Shown here piece after piece: positions 1-10,403 of a stretch of 64,000 nucleotides of DNA. A model generated the notes under the pieces. The model saw only the letters and a list, made by a program, of their open reading frames with translations, ran no database searches and had not been told where the DNA came from. The translations under genes and the position numbers were made by a program. Source of the DNA: Adiantum capillus-veneris (taxonomy: Eukaryota > Streptophyta > Polypodiopsida > Polypodiales > Pteridaceae); contig CM043942.1 in NCBI GenBank assembly GCA_014529385.2, forward strand, positions 52,818,774 to 52,882,773. Reading direction: 5' to 3'. Positions within the stretch are counted from its first letter, which is position 1; each line of letters starts with the position of its first letter.

Positions 1-34
1 GAAGTTTCTCCTGCAACAACCTATTTAAGCCACA

Positions 35-361
35 TTAAATTAAAAATCTCCCTAAGCACGTCACCATTGCAATCGAAAAATCTCTTTTGTAAATTACGTA
101 CCTAAACAAAGCAGTGACGCTTGCATCTAACCACCCATACACTGACTGAAGATTCAAAAAAGCCAGACAAGTAAGAAGCACAGATATTTTGGCGCCTTCA
201 TAGATTGGTTGATGTGCCAACTTCCTCAACATGTCTTCAGGAGATACGCGCACGACTTCTGGTGCTGCTTCGTTAGCATTCTCCTCGCTTGTCTGGAAGA
301 AGGCATCCAACATCTCCTCCATGCTGTCGTCTTCTGTCTGTAAGCCCTTTTCTTCTTCCAT
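35..361 (-). pseudogene. CACTA (En/Spm) TNP2-like transposase fragment
   Basis: A 108-residue open stretch on the minus strand. Residues 35-85 carry a pattern recalled from plant CACTA transposases: an acidic N-terminal part, then L-Y-E-G-x-K-x-S-x-L-x3-L-x2-L-N-L-x4-G-W-x2-A-S-x-T-A-L (here P-I-Y-E-G-A-K-I-S). In intact elements this region precedes the catalytic Transposase_21 domain, which binds element ends and cuts DNA. That domain is not in this window; it would lie left of position 1 or is lost. The last ten residues no longer fit the pattern and may read into an intron. It faces away from the retroelement to its right. Family assignment is from memory of the motif only. Confidence 0.45.
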
Positions 362-379
362 CCTTGGCTCTATATTGGT

Positions 380-550
380 CAGAGAAAAAAAATACTTTCC
401 AGTGGCTCTCTGCCTAGTCTAACGCGATAGATTGATGAATTGGAGATAGAGTGATGAATTGGAGATAAACTATCCAAAAACAGAGAAAAAAATACTTTCT
501 AGTGGCTCTCTGCCTAGTCTATCGCGATAGACTGATGAATTGGAGATAGA
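380..550. repeat. Direct duplication, two ~71-bp copies offset by 101 bp
   Basis: Copies at 380-450 and 481-550 share the string starting cagagaaaaa and ending tggagataga. The first carries a damaged palindrome (tctaacgcgataga) and the second the intact one. The second copy runs into the left arm of the 180-bp inverted repeat. Confidence 0.8.
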
Positions 551-2168
551 CTCACAATCAGGCAAAACCCCTCATACCACATGTAAATCACATCAATACA
601 AGGCTGCTCCCAAAAATTGAGTGTACTTGGACACCTGCTTGACCACCAAACCTCAAGTGTGGTGTTTAGAGTCTAAGTTCAGAGACACAGTGGTAAAAAG
701 ACCTTGACCAATAGTCCAAACATTGCACAACTTTGTGTATTCACTATACAGAGGATAAGGAAACTAGTTGTGAAGAGAACTTTGTAAAAAGACCAAAACT
801 GGGAAACTTTATGAGCCTATCGCGATAGGTTGGGGATATTTAGCTGTGGACCTTATTTTGCAAATCCCTTCTAGGGATAGCTTAAGCAGAGCCTACATAG
901 CATACACACCAAATTTCAAGGTGTTTGGATCACTAGAAGTGAATCTAAAGCCCAGATAGAGATTCAGGTTCTGACAAAAACACTAAAAATGGCCCAAAAC
1001 ACAAACCAAGTGTCCAAATTGCATGAAATTTGAGGGATAGACACAAGAGAGTAAGGGGAATCTAAAAGTGAAGTCACAATTTTGAGTTGACTTTTCCTCT
1101 GTGTGTGTGTGTGGTGTCTCTGAACTTAGACTCTAAACACCACACTTGAGGTTTGGTGGTCAAGTAGGTGTCCAAGTACACTCAATTTTTGGGAGCAGCC
1201 TTGTATTGATGTGTTTTACATGTGGTATGAGGGGTTTTGCCTGATTGTGAGTCTATCTCCAATTCATCAGTCTATCGCGATAGACTAGGCAGATCTGGTC
1301 TAACTGACAAAGTAAAAGTCCAAACCACTTGAAAATTGGCAGGAGGACTAAGGAGAGGTGTTGGAACACAGTGGTATAGTCAAAGTTCAAGTTTGACCTA
1401 TAAAAGGGGTACTTGCTGAGTCTATCGCGATAGACTCAAAGCAGGGCCAAAGAAACTGAATTTTTTAAAACCCTCTAGAGCATAGCTTGTTTAGCCTCTC
1501 AGGAGGTTACACACAAAATTTGGTGGATTTTGGACATTGGGAAGTCATCCTATGTCTATTTTCTAGTGATCAGATAGACTTAGAATTCTAGAGTTGAAGT
1601 TAGAGACCTAAGAAAAAGTCCAAAACAAGTGGAAATTGGTGAGCAAGGTGTACAGAGCATAGGAACACAGTGGTGAAGAGAAATCTGGAAAATTTTCAAA
1701 ATTGAAGAATTTGCTGAGTCTATCGCGATAGACAACGGTTTTTTCACAAAAATTGAAATTTTTGAAAATTGACCTTAGGGCCTTGTTCTACATGTTGTTG
1801 TGAGCCTATGGTTAAAATTTGAGTAAATTTGGAGTATTGTAAGTGCATCTAAGAGGATTACTTCACAAGATCAGAAAAGAGACTGTTGTTTGATGCAAGT
1901 TACAAAGGAAAAGTATTCCAAATTGGTTGAAACTTGGTGAGTAGTATCTCAAGAGAAGGGGGAACTCAAATCTGTGAAAACAGTTGAAAAACTGTATCCC
2001 AGTAACATTCTTGTGAGTCTATCGCGATAGGCTCAAAAATTTACTAGAAAAATCAAAATTCAAATCTGACTTCATATTTGGGTTCAAAAGGCCCATTATA
2101 CCCTATACACAAAGTTTGAGTGCATTTGGACATCTGCAAGGGGTACTTGGTGAGTCTATCGCAATAGA
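418..2168. repeat. Diverged ~298-bp array marked by a 14-bp palindrome
   Basis: The self-complementary 14-mer tctatcgcgataga, or a one- or two-base variant, occurs at 418, 518, 816, 1271, 1421, 1719, 2018 and 2155. Three spacings are 298, 298 and 299 bp; the others are 455, 150 and 137 bp. Most copies are preceded by gag or ctgag. Flanking sequence is only loosely conserved (ggggtacttg before 1421 and 2155; recurring phrases such as 'gaacacagtggt'). A ninth near-copy lies at 11119 in the element's 3' LTR region. Possible roles are a transcription-factor dimer site or a packaging or leader signal; none is shown. Confidence 0.8.
509..1293. repeat. Inverted repeat: 180-bp arms, ~425-bp spacer
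   Basis: Positions 509-688 and 1114-1293 are reverse complements with only a few mismatches (for example atgtaaatcac against atgtaaaacac, and cctgctt against cctactt). Each arm contains one full 14-bp palindrome near its outer end. The spacer holds another palindrome at 816. The arms lie in untranslated sequence upstream of element A's Gag and could fold into a long hairpin in its transcript. Confidence 0.9.
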
Positions 2169-2583
2169 CAACTGAGGAAAAAATTTTGAGAAATTTTTTG
2201 AAACCAAGTATACCACTGGGTTTATCATTGCCTAAGGAGTGCACACACCAATTTTGGGCTCAAACTGACCACTTGCAAAAACATCAGATAGAGCAACTTT
2301 CCAAATTACATCTCACTGTTTTGGTCATAACTTTCACATACGGACTCCGATTCCAAAACTTTTTTTATCAAAACGTAGCTTGAGAGCAGCACTACAGATC
2401 TTAGAGTAAAATGACCTCAAAATGCATCCGGAAGTCAGGGGTGTCTAAAACCGACAATTTGAGAGAATTGTGAGAAAACGCTCACGGTTTTGGACATAGT
2501 TTTGGATTTTCCTTGACCAAAACACTTGAACACACTGAGAGAGGTATTACTACAACAAGCTAGATCTGTTAAACCTAGAAGTC

Positions 2584-4293
2584 ATGTCTACATCAGACTC
2601 AGACTCAGCTTATACAAGCACATGGATTGCAGGGATAGATGAGCACCCGCCCAGAATAGATCTTCCAAACCTACAGTACATAAAGACCAATTTTGTGGAG
2701 AGAGTTTGGACGTATAACCATGAGAGTGAAGGAATATATAGGTATGTTAATGGAGATCAATTCAACCTTTACAGTTGCTTAGAGCCTTACCCAGATGAGC
2801 TGACAGAGTACAAGCTCTTATATGTCTATACATACGAGGTCGACCGACAATGGACATCTTTATTTGTTGACAAGTATGGACGAGAATATAGAGCTGTAGA
2901 AAGCACAAATCCACGAACCAAATTAGAGATGAGTGGATATTTGGTCAATGAACGACCTCAGATACATCCACTAAACACAAGAACCTCTAAGAGAATTCCA
3001 AAGAGGGGACCACCACCTGGATTTCCCCCTAGAGCGATAACGAGAGATGAAACAATACCAGAGAGGAGTATGGTTCCATGCTTTACACCCCAAAGTATAA
3101 GACCATCTCAACTAAGAAAATGGGTAAATAGAAAGTACAATGGCATAGGAGACCCATACACCCATGTCTCGGCTTTCAAGCAAGTCCTACGAGCAGAACA
3201 AGTAGAGGACTTCCACACGCAGTATGAGGGTTTTGGACTTACATTGGAGGACAATGCACAAGCATGGTTTGAACTATTGAACCGGAGAGAGTTCACAACC
3301 ATTGAGAAAATGTTGGATGAATTTGTTCAAGAATTCACCAAGAGAGGCACAAAACATAACACCCTTCCTAAGATTCAGGAATTTAAACAAGGAGAAACAG
3401 AAACATTGCGACATGCAATACTACGTTTCAAGCAATATGTTGCTATATGTCCTACCCAAGAGTTACCCACGCCAGAACGTCAGATCCTATGCTTCATCAG
3501 AGGGCTTAGGAATGAGAATCTCCAAAAGGACCTATACATGAAAAGATACCAAACCTTGGAGGAGGTGACCAAAGCGGCAGTTGACCTAGTTGACAATTTT
3601 GAATTCTATGCAGATAGTCAGAAGAAGATGAATGATGCGAGTGAGAAAAAGAAAACCGCTGATCTTGAGGATCAAAGAGGGAATCTAGGACAAAACCAAG
3701 TAAATGTTGAGGAGAAAATCATAGAGAATGTGATGCAACGCATCAACCACTCTGACAGAGTACCAGCCTATAGAATTCCTCAACAACGAAGGTGCATGAC
3801 ATGTGGAGGGGACCATCCGACGCAACATTGTCCTGACTATAGACCTAAGACTCCACCAGGGTTTGAGCATGTTATGTCTCAACCGCCTAGATATCATCCT
3901 GTAGCGGAACAAGTGTTCTTAAGTGAAAGACCCATAGCTGCTAGAAATGCATATGTGAGTCATGAGCTTCAAATAGAAAGAAATGTGGTAGATCAGGGGC
4001 CACTTCAAGGTCAATATCAAGTATTGCCACAACAACCAATACGTCCATGTGACAGATGTGGTAGTAGTGATCACTTGATTAAGGATTGTCCACACCATGA
4101 TATCATGATAAATGTATATTGTAATGAGTGTGCAATCACACATATGATTTTGGATTGTCCTAAGAATCCAAGAAAGAAAGGTAAAATGCAACCACATGTT
4201 ACCTTTCCTTCTACCAGCAAATCAGAGAAAGAACGAGCCGCAACAAAAGGAGAGACGACGACAACAACAGAGCAAGAAACAATTGCAAAATAA
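2584..4293 (+). pseudogene. Element A: Gag with three zinc knuckles
   Basis: First part of a long retroelement polyprotein, 569 codons to a TAA. The start at 2584 is the first ATG after the palindrome array. Residues 1-150 are unique and end in a proline-rich stretch (K-R-G-P-P-P-G-F-P-P). Residues ~190-343 look like a Retrotrans_gag core (D-P-Y-x-H-V-x-A-F near 190, A-Q-A-W-F near 220, L-x2-F-V-Q-E-F near 245). Knuckles follow near residues 404 (CMTCGGDHPTQHC), 489 (CDRCGSSDHLIKDC) and 513 (CNECAITHMILDC). Two have the spacing C-x2-C-x3-H-x4-C rather than the usual x4. The reading frame continues unchanged beyond the stop, so the TAA looks like decay (CAA to TAA would explain it). Gag would package element RNA. 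Confidence 0.75.
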
Positions 4294-4296
4294 CAG

Positions 4297-5007
4297 GTGC
4301 TTAAACAACAAGAAGATGAAAGTAAGCAAGTTTCTCCACTAAACGTTGTCACAAGAGCACAAGCAAAAGTACAAGAGCAGAAGCCTACAGATGGAGAGAC
4401 TAGTAAGAGTTCCAAAAGCCATAAAAACTCTAGACGAGCAAGAAGGACTAGAATGAAAGCGAGACTAGAAAGGGAAAAAGGAGAAGAAAAGGTTGTTACA
4501 ACTGAGTTGGAAACAACTCAAGAGCAACAGACACAGCAAAGGGAAGCTGAAAACCTTAAACCAGCTAAAGCACCCAAGAGTGCTAGTTCAGGAGGATCTG
4601 TCCTAGTGGACAAAGTGAATGAGCCTTTAGACGCGATTTTACAGGCTTATGAGGCTAGATTGGCAAATAGACAGACCTTAGAACAAAGATGGATGACTTA
4701 TCCTTATCTTGAACTAGAGAAGCAGAGGCTAGAAATGTGTAAGCAGCTCATTGAAATTGCTCAAGCATTGCTAGAACCACCTCCACCAGAATTGAAGGAT
4801 AGGATAGTCACCCCAGTGCACAAAGACGAGAGCATTAAAGTAGACGAATTTCCTAAAGAAGAGGTGGATCATAGGGAAGAACCACTGCCAAGGTCGCAAG
4901 ACTCGAGGGTTGTCCAAAATACAACAGATGAATCAATGAGGGATTTCCCACCCTATGTTCCTATAGTTGAGGAGCAGTGGCCAGAGGAGTTATGGAAGGC
5001 TGTTTGA
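4297..5007 (+). pseudogene. Element A: charged linker region
   Basis: Same frame as the upstream Gag, separated only by one TAA. It is rich in Lys, Glu, Gln and Arg (R-R-A-R-R-T-R-M-K-A-R-L-E-R-E-K near residue 50), and likely contains coiled coil around residues 110-155 (repeated L-E and E-K-Q-R-L-E-M). The end is acidic and proline-rich. I recognise no domain. It probably links the Gag knuckles to the first protease-like domain. The closing TGA at 5005 again fits a single C-to-T change from CGA, and the frame stays open until TAG at 5194. Confidence 0.6.
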
Positions 5008-5828
5008 GATGCCCAAAAAAGAGAAGAGGATGCTGGACCAGCACCATTTCCTGAAATCACATTAGATAGACCACAAATGAGTGTTGATGCGAGGTCATAT
5101 CATGGTGACATAGGATCTATAGCCTCCGAAGACATTAGACCTGCATCGTTAAGAACTTTGCCACAGTACATGGGAGATTTTGAGGCAAAGTCTTAGATTG
5201 TGAGAGTTCCATCACAGAGGCTAGGAGGGACAAAAGAATTGGACACAAAAATTTTGACTGACTTGCTATCCACGCCAGTGAAGTGCACAATTACGTTGGC
5301 AGAACTTTTAAAAATCAGGCCAAGTATGTGGACGGATATAGGAAAATGCTTGGAAAAAATTGGGATCAAAAGCCCGTTAAGGTTCCTGGAAAAAGAGCTA
5401 GATGAGATCGAGAATCCTAGATCAAATGTAAGACTGGTACCTCTGAACAAAGTAGGAGAGTACTGTGAAGGAGACGATGGTAATGCCACTTTGCCTGTCG
5501 AGTACAATGGGATTGAAACGAAAGCTATACTTGACAGTGGAGTAGGAATTGCCATAGCAACAAAACGAATATGGGAGAAATGGGATAGGCCCGCCTTTAG
5601 AACAACCAGAATAAAATTACAGTTAGCTGATGGGCATGTGGAAAGACCCATGGGATTGCTAGAAGCTATAGTGGTGTCTTCTTGTGGTATAGAGTATGCG
5701 CATACTTTTGCCATAGTTGACTTTGGCAAGAAAAATAACTATGAAATCATCCTTGGAAGACCATTCATGAGGCAACTCAAGATGGTACAAGATTGGGGTT
5801 ATGATTATCTATACTTGAGACATGCTGA
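5008..5828 (+). pseudogene. Element A: first retropepsin-like domain (PR1)
   Basis: In frame with the two upstream segments, with one TAG at 5194 (CAG by one transition). After a helical lead-in (L-L-S-T-P-V-K-C-T-I-T-L-A-E-L-L-K, resembling the segment that precedes protease in plant Ty3 polyproteins) comes L-N-K-V-G-E-Y. The likely catalytic motif is A-I-L-D-S-G-V-G-I near 5522-5548, and the C-terminal signature I-I-L-G-R-P-F-M is near 5747-5770. This D-S-G ... I-L-G-R pattern is typical of retropepsins, which act as dimers to cut the Gag polyprotein. The reading frame is interrupted at 5829 by a solo LTR. Element C at 48.1-48.5 kb has a close homologue. Confidence 0.7.
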
Positions 5829-6586
5829 TGTTAGGAAATAAGACGTAGCTAAATAGATATTTGAGTAGATTACTTAATGGAGAGAGATAGATTTCACACA
5901 CAAGAGATTATAGAGTAGAGAGAGAGAGAGTACACACGATATACGTGGTTCACCCAATGTGGGCTACGTCCACGGGAAAGCAGCCACTCAATGGCTTTAG
6001 AACTTCAAAAGAAGAAGTAGTTTACAAAGGGATTAAACCCTTAATAGAGCTCCCGCCTTGCTTCACTCTCACCACCTCACACTCACCTTGTTGCATCAAC
6101 TTCACACTATAAAATGTGTGTAGAAATGGCCTCCTTTTATAGGCCAAAAGGGCTGCCCTCTCTTATGAGAGACAGCCATGTGTAGCCGCCCTTGTGCGAA
6201 TAAGTCCAAATCGGACCCTCCAATCCGCCCATGTGTGGCCGCCCTTGAGAAGACAAGTCCGCTTTTGAATTCGGCCACCGGCCACCGGCCATTGACTTCC
6301 GACCACCGTCCATCGGCCATTGACTATCGGCCACCGGCCATTGACTTCCGACCACCGGCCATCAGCCATTGACTACCGGCCACTGGCCAACCGACCGGTT
6401 GTTTTCCGACCACTTTCCGGCCGCTGTCCGGCCATAATATTCGGCAAAAAGGAATATTCCGGAAAAAAAAAGTCTCGGGGGCGGAGGGCCTCTAAAGTTG
6501 CCCTGATTCTTGTCGTGAAAATTTTGGTTTCCGTGATTGATTTTCCTTCACGCAAGATGGCTTCTCCTCATAATGGGGGCCTTACA
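5829..6586 (-). mobile_element. Solo LTR inserted in element A
   Basis: The 758-bp block has LTR-like ends on the + strand (TGTTAGG ... CCTTACA). Read on the minus strand, a TATA box (TATAAAA at 6140-6134) precedes the plant-LTR phrase containing 'acgtggttcaccc' at 5951-5963 of the + strand. Upstream of the TATA box are four W-box cores (ttgac at 6292, 6320, 6341, 6369) in two ~49-bp minisatellite units, plus CG-rich sequence. Leaving the block out brings the downstream coding frame back into register with PR1, which supports these boundaries. No clear target-site duplication is visible (gctga against aatgt), so it may come from recombination between elements or its flanks may have drifted. 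Confidence 0.75.
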
Positions 6587-7994
6587 AATGTGCGCTTTTA
6601 CCAAATACAATTATAGGATAAATCAGGCTCCATACTTAACAGCTGAGACCACAACACGTGTAAATATGAGAAATCATAGTTACCAAGATGTAACAAGAAC
6701 GCCCGTGGAAGATTTTGATTCTGCAACACAAAGTGGATCAACAGACCATGTGTGGATGGGCAAAAAGAAAGAAATCTGGATGTGCGGAGCATCGGAGTGT
6801 AGTGACTTTGGGAGAAATGAGAATTCCTTAGAGAGGGTCTTAGAAGATGATGCTTACATAAGAGAACCTTTTCCGGAAGAGGCATTAGAACCGCTAGAGT
6901 GGACTCGAATATTGGCTACTTTGGATGTCTGTGTTAATGAGACCACGCCAACAAAATTTTGCGATGAGAATGGGAATGACATAGTCCCCTACTACATGCT
7001 AAGGGTTATGGGTGAGACAGATGACGAATCTGAGTATGAGTTCGAAACAGGGTTATCAGCTATGGGGATAGCACAAAACCAGATACCTAGCCTGAATACT
7101 GGTCATATAGAAATAGGTTCTCTTTGCGATCAGTGTGCGATAACACACTTGATTACAAACTGTCCAACTCGAATGCATAGTACAAAGGAGGAGCCACAAG
7201 TCAACAAAGCAAAGTTGCAAGAAGAAGGGCTAAGATCAAAAGAAGATGCTTCAGGTCCAGCGCCTACAAACGAGCAATATGAAGACTTGGAATCAATCAA
7301 AGAAGAGGTGCAGCAAGTGATAGGAAGTTCAGACACTACTGGTGACATTTCAACAGTTGAAGTCGAGGAAGAAGAGCCTATGACTCTACAGGAACCAAAT
7401 GCTGATTTTGTCTCTCCGAAAGACATATCAGAGGAAATGGTGGTCAAGCAGGAGCTAGAACACACAGATAAAGTCAGAAGTGTGAAAAATGAAGAAGAAG
7501 ACGACAAGGAGTCGAGGCCAAAGATTGCTCAAGTTACTCAAGAGAACACGGGCAATCTAGTACCAAAGAAGATCAACTTTTTGCTAAGTGCACAAGACGG
7601 AGTCAAGATGAATTTTATGGCAGAAATTGATACAAATTCCACGCCTAATGTTATGTCATATGGCATGTGGCTACTTCTAGGTAAGCCACAGCTTTATGAT
7701 ATTCAGATAAAGGTAAATCTCTCACCTGAAGTAGATGTTATAAGTATGGGGATTGCAGAATCTACTCTCCAACTACACTCACAGAATGTCCAAGCAAAAT
7801 TCTTGGTGGTAGATTCTCGACAAATGGGAACACACTTGATTTTGTCCAAGCCATGGGCACAAGTCTGTGAAGACGAGCCTGAATCTTCAACAATGGTCAT
7901 CACGACAAGCTATCAAGTGGCAACAGAGGTCAAGCCTACAACAGTTCAAAGATTCTTGGCTATTAAAAAAGGCAAAGCTAAAGTAAGCCCATAG
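6587..7994 (+). pseudogene. Element A: fourth knuckle and second retropepsin-like domain (PR2)
   Basis: The frame is open from the edge of the solo LTR to TAG at 7992. A motif W-x2-I-L-A-T-L-D (6898-6930) is shared with element C. A fourth knuckle, CDQCAITHLITNC, lies near 7123-7161 and is nearly identical to the third one in Gag (CNECAITHMILDC), suggesting internal duplication. A Glu/Ser-rich acidic region follows. A second protease-like domain spans about 7540-7880: A-E-I-D-T-N-S-T-P-N-V-M-S-Y-G-M-W, later H-L-I-L-S-K-P-W. The expected D-T-G reads D-T-N, so this copy is probably inactive. Element C has D-T-G at the matching place. Confidence 0.65.
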
Positions 7995-8009
7995 TCTCTA
8001 GCCCAACGA

Positions 8010-9176
8010 ATGCAAGTGCAATACAAAGCCTCTACATCAAAAGCCAAACCATCAACAAAACAATGGAAACCCAAGCAAAAAGTCTATCAACCGAAGTTTC
8101 CATCTCCCGAAAGTCTCCAAAGGAAGTCAAAACAGGTCAACCAAGTGCTAGTATCCAAAGCACAGATTAAAGTTAATGATCCAATTTGGATACAATCACA
8201 GGAACAACCTCAACAAGAAAAGGTAACAGGATGGATCACATCAAGCGAGTCAATTATTGCACAAGGCTACAAGAAAGGAAATTCAGATGTTTGGGTCAAC
8301 AAGCCCAAGATAACAGCCTGGCGATATCCATCCCATGACAACCACTCAGTTAGGAATCAACAAAGCCTTCAACGTCAATCACATAACTCAACCAAGAGAA
8401 AGGACAAGTACAAAAAGCAAAAGAGAAGGTCTTCCACTGGACAAACCATACGACAAGTCTGAGTAATGAAATCAGAATTCTACCAGACTACCCAACAAAG
8501 TCAAGTGAAGATCACCTCCAAGCAAGTCCAAAGATTCATTCCAGTCAAGTTACTCGAAGCACAAGGATTCTATGAGGGTAACTTTCAAATCTGGTTACCT
8601 AAGGTAGTAGCTTATCAAGGAATCACCAAGGAAAATCAAGAAACATCAAGAAATGAAGAGCAGCCACCCGCTACACCCAAGAGTACTACAACCTATAGAT
8701 GGATCCCTCGTCAATTACTACAAGAGCAAGGATTTTACAAAAGTAACAGCCATATTTGGAAATTAAAGAAAAGGTACCATCAAGTCAAAGAAGAAACAAG
8801 GCAAGTGGCAAAGGACATCACACCAGGCCCAAGAACAATGTGGGTTCCAAAATCCGCGATTGAGGCTCAACAACAAGAAAGATACACAACTCCTTTACAG
8901 CCTCTTAACAACAAAAAGAAAGCAACGGTAAATGCGGAGGTCATAATTTTGAAGAACACTATCTGGAAGAAGAAGACTTCATCAACCATTGCTTCAACAT
9001 CAATACCTGTCTCATCAAGCGACCACAATTTTCTACCAAGGAATGAAGAGCAGATACATGCCAATGTATTGGACAAAATGGCATCTCAAACAGAAACTAA
9101 CGAGAAAGGCCTAAACATCAAAAGCATATGGAATTGGATTTCAGGCCACGATCAGGTAAGTCCAAGTCGCCATTAA
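8010..9176 (+). pseudogene. Element A: C-terminal W-x-P / QG-[FY]-Y repeat region
   Basis: Same frame as the preceding segment, crossing TAG at 7992 and TGA at 8460 (each one C-to-T step from a sense codon). Strongly basic and Gln/Ser/Thr-rich. It contains three ~26-residue repeats at about 8226-8309, 8525-8606 and 8692-8773, plus a partial one at 8836-8875. Consensus: W/F-[IV]-P-[RK]-x2-L-x3-Q-G-[FY]-Y-x2-N-x2-[IV]-W-x3-K. Element C carries the same unit (49756-49841). I do not recognise the motif; its positive charge and aromatic residues suggest nucleic-acid or particle binding. No reverse transcriptase, RNase H or integrase follows before the polypurine tract. Confidence 0.6.
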
Positions 9177-10391
9177 ACTTACATGGCATAAGAGTCTAGA
9201 GTCGGGCAGCTAAGCCACTAAATGAGCGAAGTGTCAGACCCAAGCTTCAAGTTAATATTTTTTATGTGGTCTATGAGTCTAGCTAACAGGTATAAGCTCA
9301 AGCTGGAGAGTTGAGCATACATAAAGTCATGTCGCTCATGCTGGAAGAGGTGAGCATAAGAGTCAAAGTCCATATAATATATAAGGTGGAGAAGACAAAG
9401 TAGTCCCCCAAAAAAAAAAAACACTCACGCACTTGACACAGTGAGGAAGAGTGGAGAAACCTCGATAGCAAAAACCCTTCTTGTGAGTAGTGAAAGCTTT
9501 TGAAGCACTCATGCTATATGTTTTGCTTACTACACTAACTCCATGAAGAACCCATCAATACTCTTCTCTCGCACCGCATCTTGTTTAACATGCATAACTC
9601 TGTGCAAGCATATAGATGTCCCATCATTGGACATATGCATTAGGCACTCTTTTTTATTCCACCCATGCGCTTACACAAACAAATGACAATGACCAAGCGG
9701 AAACAGGTTTTATGAGCCTTTGCTCAACAACAATGACTCGGACTTCAAGCTACTAACACTTATCCATGTATATCAAGCCCATACTAGTAGCCATATAGCC
9801 AAATGTACTTTAACTCAGCATAACTCTATAACATCAGAACCTAAGTACATATAGCCTCGCATTTAATTATGACTAAAGACATTTTTTCCCACTGGGTTTT
9901 TCCCTTTAGTCTTATCCAGGTATCCAAGACCTTCATTTTGTATATACGCTACATTTTACTTTTACTCTTTTATTTTTTATAACAACAAAAACAAGAAGAA
10001 CCACGCTATCCCCACACTACTAATTGCAAATCTACTGACAAGTCAAAAGGAAGAGGCAAAAGAAAAACAACTTGACAAAGCTTCAAGTCAACTTACAGGT
10101 ACGACTTCCAGATAACAACCACGGGAAAAGAAAACTAGAGCTACAATGACAACGACCTACTGCACCAACAAGTCGATACAACCTCATGCAATTCAAGATA
10201 CACAACCAATCAAAGGGGGAGAGTTCCAGGCTTCAGATACACTACAGGTAAAACTTCAAGGAAGCTTTAACATCACGCAAAGCAACCAACTGTAGAAGAG
10301 GCTGCCACAACAACTTCAACCAACACCAAGACATCAAGAACTCATCAAGGCCAGCAAAGACATAGGGTCTTGTCGGGGATGACAAGAATTC
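9177..10391 (+). other. Element A 3' noncoding region
   Basis: 1.2 kb without a supportable gene. A short hairpin gactaaag ... ctttagtc (about 9870-9912) brackets the string ttcccactgggtttttccc, a phrase I associate with the 3' parts of plant LTR elements. A first purine-rich tract (aaaggggga at about 10212) resembles a second polypurine tract. Confidence 0.5.
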
Positions 10392-10403
10392 GGAGGGGGA
10401 GAG
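10392..10403 (+). promoter_or_regulatory. Polypurine tract of element A
   Basis: ggagggggagag lies immediately before the TG that opens the 3' LTR. This is the expected primer for plus-strand DNA synthesis. Element C has almost the same tract (ggaaggggagag at 50308-50319), also directly followed by TG. Confidence 0.75.

Noticed and set aside
6102-6616. Several overlapping frames on both strands at 6.1-6.6 kb
   Set aside because: They are frames through the GC-rich minisatellite of the inserted solo LTR.
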